Shown here piece after piece: positions 56,421 through 64,000 of a stretch of 64,000 nt of DNA. Numbering within the stretch: position 1 is the first letter of the stretch; the number at the start of each line of letters is the position of its first letter. The stretch is from Acetobacter sicerae (GTDB lineage Bacteria > Pseudomonadota > Alphaproteobacteria > Acetobacterales > Acetobacteraceae), in assembly GCF_011516765.1 (NCBI RefSeq), contig NZ_JAAABN010000013.1, forward strand, positions 1-64,000, read 5' to 3'. The position numbers and the translations under genes were made by a program. The notes below the pieces were generated by a model. That model was given only the letters and a program-made list of their open reading frames with translations. It ran no database searches and was not told where the DNA came from.

Positions 56421-57263
56421 TTATTTCTGCCTGAGGTAGACAAGACGCGACCGGAGACGACGGAGCGCGGACACAGCAGGATTCGGCAGATAATCCCTGA
56501 GCGTCATCTGTAAACGCCGGTCTGCGGGCAGGCCCGGTCGCCGCAGGTAATGTGTGTTCTCGAACTGCTGTTCAAACACCTGCAAGTCATGTCTATAAAA
56601 ATAGGTGATCAGGGCGCGTCGTGATCCGGTGACAAGCGGGCGCGGATACCCATGAAGCGCAATTTCTGACTGCTCCATGATCAGCGTACGACCGAACAGA
56701 GGAGCAACCTGAACCTCCGGCTTACAGGCCAAGGCGTCCCAAAGCTCCAGTTCTCCGCCATCTCCTTCCTGCCACCCTTCGTTGAGATAGGTAATCACCA
56801 CCAGCGCATTCCGCAGCTTCGTGTCCGGATGCTTCTGAAAATCGACGTGAATTTCGAAATGTCCATCATGGCGGGCTTCATGAAGGCCGCCACCATATAA
56901 CGTCAGGTCCGGCTGAAGGGCGGAAAGACCAGTCAGCGATTCCAGAAAAGAGACAAAGGCGGTAGAATGGAGAGTCTCGAAATACGCCAGAAGCGCAGGC
57001 GGCATATCTTCAAGGCTGTTCAGAATTCTCTTGCTCTGCAGACGCGTATAATGAGGTTTCCACGCTTCGTGCCGGATGTCCGGACTTTCCTTCAGGATGT
57101 CTGACAGATGGACCGGATCAAACAGGCGCTCCATCACGAGATGAGGGTAAGGCCGGGCTGACCGAAACTGTTTCGCAAGTTCAGCCACTGAATCCGGATC
57201 AGGGGGTGTCCACAGCCCGTCCCTGATCTTGCCACACTCTGCTGCGGATAGAATTGTATTCAT
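56421..57263 (-). CDS. 2-oxoglutarate/Fe(II)-dependent oxygenase (prolyl 4-hydroxylase-like)
   Basis: This 280-aa protein carries a double-stranded beta-helix dioxygenase domain. The iron triad is His139, Asp141 (EIHVDF) and His204 (ALHGYP), and the 2-oxoglutarate-binding arginine is in GSRRALITYFY (215 or 216). Supporting blocks are LVVITYLNEGW and GGELELWD. It resembles bacterial P4H-like hydroxylases associated with proline or cell-surface modification. The substrate is unknown. It stands alone, divergent from the M3 peptidase gene. Confidence 0.87.
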   Translation of the reverse strand: MNTILSAAECGKIRDGLWTPPDPDSVAELAKQFRSARPYPHLVMERLFDPVHLSDILKESPDIRHEAWKPHYTRLQSKRILNSLEDMPPALLAYFETLHSTAFVSFLESLTGLSALQPDLTLYGGGLHEARHDGHFEIHVDFQKHPDTKLRNALVVITYLNEGWQEGDGGELELWDALACKPEVQVAPLFGRTLIMEQSEIALHGYPRPLVTGSRRALITYFYRHDLQVFEQQFENTHYLRRPGLPADRRLQMTLRDYLPNPAVSALRRLRSRLVYLRQK

Positions 57264-57452
57264 CTGCGTCCGCCTCTCGGCCTCATCGTTTTCTGCACGG
57301 GCTTTCCTTCAGAGACGAACGTACGACCCTGACCCGCATCACCACGAACATTTTTTAGACGGCAGATGTTAAGAGAGAACGTAAATGCTCCCATTCGGTT
57401 GCCTTTAAAAATCAGGATGGACGTCGGATCGTCATCCATGCACGATCATACC

Positions 57453-59135
57453 ATGACCCAAAGTTTCACATCCCTGTCCTTTCCCCGTCCCACTGAAGCC
57501 AGTCTCGCAGATGGTTTCGGCGCAGTCGCTGATCTGCTCGATAGAAATGACCTTGAAGGCGCTCTGTCACGCTTTGATCGCGAACGCCGCAGCTTTGAAA
57601 GCTGGGCAGCGCTTGTCTATCTGCGTTTTGCCCAGGACACGACAAGCGAAAAAGCAAAGCAGGATCGCGATTACGCGGATCGCCTGACTCCCAAGGCCAC
57701 GGCTCACGAAGTCACCCTGAAAAAGCGCTTTCTCTCCGAGCAGTTTCATAACGCGACAACCGCCGCTGTCGGTCCACATGTCACGGCTCTCTGGACAAGC
57801 GATGTCACGACATTCGATCCACGGATAGAGAATGCTCTCGAAGAAGAAGCGCGTCTGACGAGCGAATACACCGCCCTGCTCGCCTCGGCCCGAATCGAAA
57901 TCGAAGGTCACACGGTCAACCTGTCCGGCCTTGCGCCATGGATGGAGCATCCTGACCGCGCCATACGCCACGCTGCCGAGCAGGCCAGATGGGCGTTCTT
58001 TGCCGAACATGGAAAGACGCTCGACACTCTCTTCGGGCGACTGGTCGAACTGCGTACGGACATGGCCCGCACGCTCGGGTTCGAGACCTATACGCCGCTT
58101 GGCTACCGTCGCCTGCGCCGCGTCGATTACAATCCCGAAGAAGTGGCGCGCTTCCGTGAGGAAGTTGTCACGCATGTCACACCGCTGGTCGCCTCCCTCC
58201 TCGAACAGCGGCGCGAAGAGATGGGCTGGCCCACCCTGCATTACTGGGATGAGAGCTTTGTCGATCCCCGAGGCAACCCGAAGCCCGCCGGGGATTATGA
58301 CCTGCTCATCGAACGCGCCCAGACAATGTTCGACCGTATGTCAGGCGATCTCGGACCATTCTTCAAAAGCATGGTCTCGGGAGGTTATGTCGATCTCAAG
58401 AACAGGGACGGCAAGGCCGGTGGCGGCTTCTGCACCGCCTTTCCTGACGTCGGCATGCCGTTCATCTTCGCCAATTTCAACGGCACGCATGGCGACATCA
58501 ACGTCTTCACCCATGAGATGGGACACGCCTATCAGAACTGGCGCAGCCGCGACCTGCCGACCATCGATGAACTGTGGCCAACCATGGAGGCGGCGGAAAT
58601 CGACTCCATGGGCCTGGAGTTCCTGACATGGCCGCATATGGAACTGATGGTTGAAGAGGGCGCTGCTGACCGCTTCCGTCGGATGCATCTGATCGGCTCA
58701 TTGAGCTTCCTGCCCTATGGCGTGTGCGTCGATCACTTCCAGCATGAAGTGTACGCCAATCCGACCATGACAGCGCAGGAGCGCCACGAAACCTGGCGGC
58801 GTCTTGAGCGCCATTACATGCCGTGGCGTGACTATGGCGACCTGTCCTACCCGGCGCACGGCGGACGCTGGCAGGCGCAGGGCCATATCTACCGCAATCC
58901 GTTCTATTACATCGATTATACGCTGGCGCTCTGCTGCGCGATGCAGTTGTGGCTTCAGTCCCGGCGCGACGAACCGGCGGCGATGAAAGCCTATGAGGGG
59001 CTGTGCGCACACGGAGGATCCGCCCCATTCACCGGACTGATCGCCAAGGCGGGCCTTGTTTCACCGTTCGCTTCCGGCGTGCTGGCTGACGTTGTTAAGG
59101 AAGCGGCGGATTTTCTGGAAAATGGTCCCCGTTAA
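57453..59135 (+). CDS. M3-family oligoendopeptidase (PepF-like)
   Basis: This is a cytoplasmic zinc metallopeptidase of about 560 aa that cuts short peptides. The zinc site HExxH is HEMGH in NVFTHEMGHAYQNW, with the third ligand in the EIDSMGLEFLTWPHMEL helix. The N-terminal helical part has the typical SLSFPRPTEA start and FDRERRSFESW. The start is unsettled: ATGs at 57366, 57417, 57438 and 57453 are in frame and none has a good ribosome site. I use the one nearest the conserved region. Confidence 0.9.
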   Translation: MTQSFTSLSFPRPTEASLADGFGAVADLLDRNDLEGALSRFDRERRSFESWAALVYLRFAQDTTSEKAKQDRDYADRLTPKATAHEVTLKKRFLSEQFHNATTAAVGPHVTALWTSDVTTFDPRIENALEEEARLTSEYTALLASARIEIEGHTVNLSGLAPWMEHPDRAIRHAAEQARWAFFAEHGKTLDTLFGRLVELRTDMARTLGFETYTPLGYRRLRRVDYNPEEVARFREEVVTHVTPLVASLLEQRREEMGWPTLHYWDESFVDPRGNPKPAGDYDLLIERAQTMFDRMSGDLGPFFKSMVSGGYVDLKNRDGKAGGGFCTAFPDVGMPFIFANFNGTHGDINVFTHEMGHAYQNWRSRDLPTIDELWPTMEAAEIDSMGLEFLTWPHMELMVEEGAADRFRRMHLIGSLSFLPYGVCVDHFQHEVYANPTMTAQERHETWRRLERHYMPWRDYGDLSYPAHGGRWQAQGHIYRNPFYYIDYTLALCCAMQLWLQSRRDEPAAMKAYEGLCAHGGSAPFTGLIAKAGLVSPFASGVLADVVKEAADFLENGPR

Positions 59136-59159
59136 GGGATACGCTACCAATCAACCGTA

Positions 59160-59199
59160 CCTGCGTCAGAGCAAAGGCATCCTTCGCTTCTGACGCAGG
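59160..59199. terminator. Bidirectional hairpin between M3 peptidase and DUF3108 genes
   Basis: An 11-base perfect stem CCTGCGTCAGA/TCTGACGCAGG with an 18-base loop lies between convergent genes, 25 bases after one stop and 13 bases after the other. There is no long T run on either side, but position and strength suggest shared termination. Confidence 0.6.
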
Positions 59200-59211
59200 G
59201 AAGCGCAGATC

Positions 59212-60030
59212 TCAGCCTGCATCTTTTTCAAGCTTGTCCAGTTTGACGGTCAGATGTCCCACCTTGGGATGGTCGATCTCCGTCCGCACTGGCACCGGTC
59301 CATACCCGTCCACATTGATAAACCATACCGTCCCGCCGTGGGGCTCACGCAAGGCTTTCGCCTGATGCCCCTTGATGAATCCTGCGGTCTGATATCCGGA
59401 AAATTCGCAACGCATCGCAGGAACCTTCCGGTCCTGAAAGACATCCGGTTTCATGTCCTGTCCGGTCGTCTTCAGAGTGAAATGTGACACCCTGATCCCG
59501 TCGAACACGTCATAGACGCCATCACAATGGCCTGTCTTCCGGACCGTCAGAATGACCTTCGCCATGGTGCTCAGGATATCCATTCCGTGCTGCCGCAACT
59601 CATCCGGCACCGGCTCACGGTCTGTCTCTTTCGGCTCCTGCAAGGTGACGACAGGCTGGCCCTGCTGATAATCCAGCACAACATGACGCTGAGCCGACCG
59701 GCTCAATCCCTGACTGTCATAGCGTGTCGGCATCACAACATTGTCCCGGATGGTTCCGGTCGCCACGGACTGGATACGCAATCTGGTGAAGATACTGAGC
59801 AGTCCTTCCGCCCGCGCCTGCATGGCAACATTATAGCGCGTCTGTTCAAGCAGAAAGCTGGTCTCCAGCTTCATCACCGGCAGCCAGTGCGTATAAATCG
59901 TGTATTTGATGTGAATCGCAGCGTTAGCCGGAGGAGAACTGACCTGAGGCGTCTCTTCCGCATGAACAGAACCACCTGTCAGAAAAAACAGACAGCACGC
60001 GGGCAGCAACAGCAGTCGCCTCACCGCCAT
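59212..60030 (-). CDS. Exported DUF3108 protein
   Basis: This 272-aa protein has a Sec signal peptide (MAVRRLLLLP, hydrophobic core, VHAEE junction near residue 24) and a DUF3108 fold: KYTIYTHWLPVMKLETSF, RYNVAMQARAEGLLSIFTRL, then RYDSQG, with strand-rich C-terminal half ending VDGYGPVPVRTEI. Relatives are periplasmic proteins of unknown function. The frame is open upstream to 60207, but those 59 codons are not protein-like and overlap the IclR gene, so the start at 60030 is used. AGG abuts the ATG, a weak ribosome site. Confidence 0.83.
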   Translation of the reverse strand: MAVRRLLLLPACCLFFLTGGSVHAEETPQVSSPPANAAIHIKYTIYTHWLPVMKLETSFLLEQTRYNVAMQARAEGLLSIFTRLRIQSVATGTIRDNVVMPTRYDSQGLSRSAQRHVVLDYQQGQPVVTLQEPKETDREPVPDELRQHGMDILSTMAKVILTVRKTGHCDGVYDVFDGIRVSHFTLKTTGQDMKPDVFQDRKVPAMRCEFSGYQTAGFIKGHQAKALREPHGGTVWFINVDGYGPVPVRTEIDHPKVGHLTVKLDKLEKDAG

Positions 60031-60133
60031 CCTGTTTCGCAGGCAAAGACTGCCGGTTCGGGGATGATTGTCGCTCAAGCTGCTCACCCAATGCTGTGAT
60101 GGAAAACTCTCCTTTACATAGAACCAGAGTCTT

Positions 60134-60940
60134 TCACTCGCCAAGTGCGCCCCAGCGTCCACGGTATCCCAGCCGCCCTGACAGGGTCTGGGCAATCGAA
60201 ACCACAAGCCGTCCCATCGCCTCTGCCTGTTTCAGAGTGTCTTTCGGTTTTGGCTGACTGATTCCCAGTCCCGCCACGACGTGTCCGGCAAGATCGTGAA
60301 CGGGCGCGGCAAAGCACCAGACCCCGACCTGCACCTGTTCGTCATCAACCGCATATCCCCGACGCCGCACACTGGCGATCTCGTCCATCACGGCGACAGG
60401 GGCAGAAGCGCCTGTCGTGGTTGGTGGGGTCGGCCACGAGGACATCGGGTAAAGCGTGAGCCACTTTCTGAGTCCGGTTCCCTCCATGGCTCCAAGCTGG
60501 GCCATGCCTGTCGCGGTATACATGGCGGGCAGACGAAGCCCGACATTGTAGTGGATTCCAAAGCCCTTCTCGTTTGCCCGGCTGGCGACATACACGACAT
60601 CCTCGCCTTCAAGCGTGCTCAGACTGACGGTATAGGCGCCCAGTTCCGGCCTTTCTCCAATCAGTTGATGAAACGCATTCAGGAGATCCTGTCTGGGGCT
60701 GACCTGCACCGCCCAGTCAAGCAATCTGGAACCAAGTCTGAAACCGCCTCCACCTGATCCCCCTGTCGTCTCCAGAAGCCCCAGTTCCGCCATCACCGTC
60801 ACCAGACCATGTGCCGAACTGCGAGGAAGATCGAGCAAACGGGCAATTGTAGCGGCGTTGGGGGGTGTATCCTGCGAACTGACAAGGTCCAGAATTTTCA
60901 CTGCACGCCGAAGAGCCGGAACCGACTCACTATCTTTCAT
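60134..60940 (-). CDS. IclR-family transcriptional regulator
   Basis: The product is 268 aa. A winged helix-turn-helix lies at about residues 8-70 (RRAVKILDLVSSQDTPPNAATIARLLDLPRSSAHGLVTVMAELGLLE), and an IclR ligand-binding domain at about 85-260 (RLPAMYTATGMAQLGAM, VRRRGYAVDDEQVQVGVWCFAAPV, GLGISQP). Three candidate starts lie at 60949, 60943 and 60940; the last has GGGTGG at the best spacing. The upstream 100 bases hold three palindromic elements that suit autoregulation. No catabolic operon adjoins it, so the effector is unknown. Confidence 0.92.
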   Translation of the reverse strand: MKDSESVPALRRAVKILDLVSSQDTPPNAATIARLLDLPRSSAHGLVTVMAELGLLETTGGSGGGGFRLGSRLLDWAVQVSPRQDLLNAFHQLIGERPELGAYTVSLSTLEGEDVVYVASRANEKGFGIHYNVGLRLPAMYTATGMAQLGAMEGTGLRKWLTLYPMSSWPTPPTTTGASAPVAVMDEIASVRRRGYAVDDEQVQVGVWCFAAPVHDLAGHVVAGLGISQPKPKDTLKQAEAMGRLVVSIAQTLSGRLGYRGRWGALGE

Positions 60941-60980
60941 CATTACCACCCATGAGTGTCCTTGACGTCGCTCCCAAGAA

Positions 60981-61041
60981 TCGGATATATCCGAGATACG
61001 GGATCGTGTTCAATATAATGAACAATAAAAAACTGAACACG
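60981..61041. promoter_or_regulatory. Palindrome array upstream of the IclR regulator
   Basis: Three nested or adjacent dyads lie 40-100 bases before the IclR start. They are TCGGATATATCCGA (60981-60994, perfect 14-base palindrome), GTTCA-N6-TGAAC (61008-61023), and CGTGTTCA (61005-61012) with TGAACACG (61034-61041). They overlap an AT-rich promoter-like stretch. Binding by the adjacent IclR protein is inferred. Confidence 0.6.
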
Positions 61042-61248
61042 GTCTCGTCTGATAGAGCCTGACAGGCACCTGAAAAGCCCTTCTGTGCATCAGCGCCGCC
61101 TCACCAGATGACCAAAAAATTCCCGTATGATAGAAGCGGCTCGCCATCCTGCTCCTTGCACGGATCGAAAAATCCGGTTTCGCAATAAGTCTATCTCAAT
61201 ACGTTTCAAGCAACGCTGTTCCATTGTTTCTTGGAAGCTGAGGTTGTT

Positions 61249-61362
61249 TTGAAAATAGTAAAAAAGTTCTGGGAATGGCTCTCCTGCGGAGAAGAGATCA
61301 AAGCTATTCAGGATGGGAAAGATCCCGAAGATCTCTTGGTCAGCAGAACTCCTCCGCGCTGA
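61249..61362 (+). CDS. Putative small protein, 37 aa
   Basis: A TTG start with GAGG about six bases upstream opens a 37-codon frame rich in Trp, Lys, Glu and Asp (KKFWEWLSCGEEIKAIQDGKDPEDLL), ending TPPR and TGA. The composition is that of an amphipathic helical protein, not random sequence in a high-GC genome, and it lies in an otherwise empty 515-base gap. A TTG at 61231 is also in frame. I recognise no family. It may be missed by gene finders because of size and start codon. Confidence 0.4.
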   Translation: MKIVKKFWEWLSCGEEIKAIQDGKDPEDLLVSRTPPR

Positions 61363-61464
61363 AAAACCCTTTCAGTCTTCAGTATAGCCGCCTCAGGACA
61401 GAGGAGCGTCTCCCCTCATTGAAGAGTTCCTCCCCTGCGCCGGAAACCATACAGCGGCTCCGTC

Positions 61465-63027
61465 CTATCCGATTTCAATCCCGATCTGTTTGACGTCATG
61501 GAACGCCAGATCCGGGTTCATCTCCTCGGTACGGCGCATCATGAAGCCAGAACTGGCCAGAAACACCGGATCGCCGTCAAGATCATCCGCCATCGACGAA
61601 CGGTTCGCCATCATGAAGGTCTCAAGTTTCGTCCGGTCCCCCGTCACCCAGCGCGCCAGTGAGAACGGTGTGGAATCGAACCCGATGGCCACGCCATATT
61701 CGCCTTTCAGGCGCTCCTGAAGCACATCCAGCTGAAGCGTTCCGACCACACCGACAATAGGCTGCGCACCGTCCTGCGGTCTGAAGAGCTGCACGACGCC
61801 CTCTTCCGCCAGTTCGGTCAGAGCCTGCCTCAGCTTCTTGGCCTTCATCGCATCATCAAGCCGAACGCGCCGCAGGATTTCCGGCGCAAAATACGGAACG
61901 CCGGTGAAGCGGATGGCTTCGCCTTCCGTCAGCGTGTCACCGATGCGCAGGGTGCCATGGTTGGGAATACCCACCACGTCGCCAGCAAACGCTTCCTCGG
62001 CAAGCTGACGATCACGGGCGAAGAAGAACTGCGGCGTGTGCAGCACGAAGCTCTTACCCGTCCGCGTATTCAGCAGCCGCATCCCGCGGGTCAGTCTGCC
62101 TGAACAGACACGGGCGAAGGCGATACGATCCCGGTGATTGGGGTCCATGTTCGCCTGAATCTTGAATACGAGCGCCGTCATCTGCGCCTCATCTGCCGTG
62201 ACCGTCCGACTTTCAGTGTTCTGGGCACGCGGCGCGGGGCCGAAGGCGACCAGCGCATCCAGCAGGTCCGTAACGCCGATTTCTTTCATGGCGCTACCGA
62301 AAAACACCGGCGTCAGATGCCCCTCATCGAACGACTCACGGTCGAATTCCGGAAGAGCGGCTTCCACGAGTTCAAGCTCTTCCCGTACCTGCACCATGCG
62401 CGGATCACTCTCCTCGACCGGCACCGTCGTATGGACCTCGCCATTTCGGATGTCATACGTGCCGATAAAGGTCGCGGCCCGACCGATCGGCCATGTCAGC
62501 GGGGTCGTGTCCAGCGCCAGTGAGGAAGAAATCTCGTCCAGTATCTCGAACGGATCCCTCGACTCACGATCCATCTTGTTGATGAACGTAACGATGGGAA
62601 TGTCGCGGAGACGGCAGATCTCGAACAGCTTGCGTGTCCGGTCCTCAATACCCTTGGCGGCGTCAATCACCATCACGGCGGAATCAACAGCCGTCAGCGT
62701 CCGGTAGGTATCTTCCGAGAAGTCTTCATGGCCCGGCGTATCCAGCAGGTTGAAGACGCAGCCGCCATATTCAAAGGTCATCACGGACGTGACGACAGAA
62801 ATGCCACGATCACGCTCAATGCCCATCCAGTCGGAACGTGTCCGACGTCGCTCCCCTTTCGCCCTGACATTTCCCGCCAGCTGAATGGCGCCACCCGCTC
62901 GCAGAATACGTTCTGTCAGCGTCGTCTTACCGGCGTCAGGATGGGAAATGATGGCAAAGGTACGTCGCCGACTGATGGCTCCGGCAAGAGAAGACTGGGT
63001 TGCGGGGCCGTCATTGATGTCTGTCAT
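61465..63027 (-). CDS. prfC: Peptide chain release factor 3
   Basis: RF3 is the GTPase that recycles RF1 and RF2 from the ribosome after peptide release. The 520-aa product has G1 SHPDAGKTT, the switch region RRTRSDWMGIERDRGISV, G3 DTPGHEDF, G4 NKMD, and the EF-G-like domain II. The C-terminal domain has FRPQDGAQPIVGVVGTLQLDVLQERL. The frame continues upstream to 63108, but conservation begins after 63027. A rpsD terminator lies just upstream, so prfC likely has its own promoter. Confidence 0.96.
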   Translation of the reverse strand: MTDINDGPATQSSLAGAISRRRTFAIISHPDAGKTTLTERILRAGGAIQLAGNVRAKGERRRTRSDWMGIERDRGISVVTSVMTFEYGGCVFNLLDTPGHEDFSEDTYRTLTAVDSAVMVIDAAKGIEDRTRKLFEICRLRDIPIVTFINKMDRESRDPFEILDEISSSLALDTTPLTWPIGRAATFIGTYDIRNGEVHTTVPVEESDPRMVQVREELELVEAALPEFDRESFDEGHLTPVFFGSAMKEIGVTDLLDALVAFGPAPRAQNTESRTVTADEAQMTALVFKIQANMDPNHRDRIAFARVCSGRLTRGMRLLNTRTGKSFVLHTPQFFFARDRQLAEEAFAGDVVGIPNHGTLRIGDTLTEGEAIRFTGVPYFAPEILRRVRLDDAMKAKKLRQALTELAEEGVVQLFRPQDGAQPIVGVVGTLQLDVLQERLKGEYGVAIGFDSTPFSLARWVTGDRTKLETFMMANRSSMADDLDGDPVFLASSGFMMRRTEEMNPDLAFHDVKQIGIEIG

Positions 63028-63053
63028 GGCGAAAGAGGCTCTGAACTGGGGAA

Positions 63054-63096
63054 GAAAAAACAGGAACGCCGGACAGAGAGTGTCTCCGCCCGGCGT
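63054..63096 (-). terminator. Intrinsic terminator of rpsD
   Basis: In the minus direction ACGCCGG pairs with CCGGCGT across a 17-base loop (63066-63096), followed by TCCTG and a six-base T run. It lies about 43 bases after the rpsD stop and ends just upstream of the prfC start. Confidence 0.75.
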
Positions 63097-63138
63097 CTGA
63101 AAAAGCACCTGGCCCGCAAGAGCCAGAGCGTCCTGAAA

Positions 63139-63756
63139 TCAGCGAGAGTAGAACTCGACCACCAGGTTCGGTTCCATCTGCACCGGATATGGCACATCGG
63201 ACAGCTTCGGAGCGCGCAGGAACGAGCCCTTCATCTGGCGGTGGTCCACTTCCATGTATTCCGGAACATCGCGCTCGCCGCTCTGCGAGGCGTCCAGAAC
63301 GGCAGCAAGCTGCTTGGACTTTTCGCGAACTTCGATCACGTCACCTTCGCGAACGAGGTAGGACGGGATGTTCACTTTCTTGCCGTTAACCAGCACATGA
63401 CCGTGGTTCACGAACTGACGGGCAGCAAACGGGGTTACTGCGAACTTCAGGCGGTAAACAACGGCGTCCAGACGACGCTCCAGCAGGCCGATCAGGTTCT
63501 CGGAGGTATCGCCCTTACGACGGACAGCCTCTTCGTAATATTTACGGAACTGCTTTTCGCTGATGTTACCGTAGTAACCCTTCAGCTTCTGCTTCGCCAT
63601 CAACTGGACGGAGAAGTCGGAAGGCTTGCCCTTACGACGCTGGCCATGCTGACCCGGACCATATTCCCGCTTGTTGACCGGCGACTTGGCGCGGCCCCAC
63701 AGGTTTACGCCAAGGCGGCGGTTAATCTTGTACTTGCTCTCAAGGCGCTTGCTCAT
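63139..63756 (-). CDS. rpsD: 30S ribosomal protein S4
   Basis: S4 nucleates 30S assembly on the 5' domain of 16S rRNA. The 205-aa product opens [22 protein letters not shown], has [13 protein letters not shown], and the S4 RNA-binding domain ([40 protein letters not shown]). It ends [10 protein letters not shown]. It is monocistronic here, as in many Alphaproteobacteria, and is not in the S13-S11-rpoA operon. Confidence 0.97.
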   Translation of the reverse strand: MSKRLESKYKINRRLGVNLWGRAKSPVNKREYGPGQHGQRRKGKPSDFSVQLMAKQKLKGYYGNISEKQFRKYYEEAVRRKGDTSENLIGLLERRLDAVVYRLKFAVTPFAARQFVNHGHVLVNGKKVNIPSYLVREGDVIEVREKSKQLAAVLDASQSGERDVPEYMEVDHRQMKGSFLRAPKLSDVPYPVQMEPNLVVEFYSR

Positions 63757-63885
63757 GTGCGCGCTCTACTTTCATAAAACAGCCACACCCGGCCTTGCGG
63801 CCTGATATGGCTTGTGACGCCGATAGTCCCCAGTCCGGAACAGACTGAAGCGGGCGCGTCCCGTATTACTGACCCGGGGGAGCAT

Positions 63886-63962
63886 ACACCCCATCGGCCA
63901 GCCGGTCCGTCCACTTTCCCGGCAATGGGGTGTCGCCTAAGTGAAAACAGCTTCATTGTCAA
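63886..63962 (-). promoter_or_regulatory. rpsD upstream promoter and dyad
   Basis: In the minus direction TTGACA (63957-63962) and a poor -10 TAGGCG (63934-63939) are 17 bases apart. Directly downstream lies a long dyad: ACACCCCAT with ATGGGGTGT (63925-63933 and 63886-63894) enclosing GCCGG/CCGGC. The dyad could be part of the 5' leader or an operator. It is about 130 bases before the rpsD start, and the remaining leader shows no other gene. Confidence 0.4.
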
Positions 63963-64000
63963 TCAGATTGCCGTTTTCCTCAGGACCGTCCCGGATTTTA

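Overview
This window is a chromosomal segment from an acetic acid bacterium (Acetobacteraceae, Alphaproteobacteria). The evidence is the block rpsT-dnaA-dnaN-recF-gyrB on the minus strand, the alphaproteobacterial cluster plsC-miaB-phoH-ybeY-corC, the mutM/ubiE-coaBC-dut junction, a GH68 levansucrase, IS5-family transposase debris and an overall GC content I judge to be in the high fifties. I cannot fix the genus from the sequence alone; Acetobacter, Asaia or Gluconobacter relatives all fit.

Layout. 0-6.5 kb: tail of an IS5-family transposase, then the outer-membrane translocation pair tamA-tamB (minus). 6.6-12 kb: plsC, miaB, phoH, ybeY, corC (plus; tightly packed or overlapping from miaB on), with three consecutive hairpins at the phoH/ybeY junction. 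12-20.5 kb: an accessory stretch with a lipoprotein, a small hypothetical gene, a divergent TetR/SDR pair with twin operator-like palindromes, an MFS exporter, two more SDR dehydrogenases (one with a Tat signal) and a DUF72 protein. 20.6-20.9 kb: a decayed IS5-family transposase. 21-29.3 kb: the replication block gyrB, recF, dnaN, dnaA, rpsT, mutM, with two inverted DnaA-box-like sequences inside the 3' end of mutM.

29.3-32 kb: ubiE, coaBC and dut (plus). 32-35.3 kb: an ABC importer made of a double-length permease and an ATPase with a C-terminal accessory domain, with no binding protein beside it. 35.4-42.5 kb: an exported methyltransferase-like protein, an M16 lipoprotein protease, an SDR and a large MscS-type channel, all minus. 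42.7-48.7 kb: an OPT transporter, two TadE-like proteins, and the copper pair copA-copZ. 48.8-52.3 kb: small lipoprotein, HNH nuclease, GluQ-RS and a GH68 levansucrase without a visible signal peptide. 52.5-54.9 kb: two tandem paralogous aspartate aminotransferases. 55-61.4 kb: an AraC/SnoaL-like divergent pair, a 2OG-Fe(II) oxygenase, an M3 peptidase, a DUF3108 protein, an IclR regulator with strong upstream palindromes, and a likely unannotated ~37-aa ORF. 61.5-64 kb: prfC and rpsD (minus).

Most of the window is housekeeping. The most unusual signals are regulatory or structural: the twin TetR operators, the IclR palindrome array, the hairpin-rich N-terminal extension of ybeY, the DnaA boxes with altered zinc finger in mutM, the small ORF at 61.25 kb, and the orphan TadE-like pair. 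I found no CRISPR array, no phage-defence island and no tRNA or rRNA gene. All functional calls are from reading motifs by eye; no database search was run.
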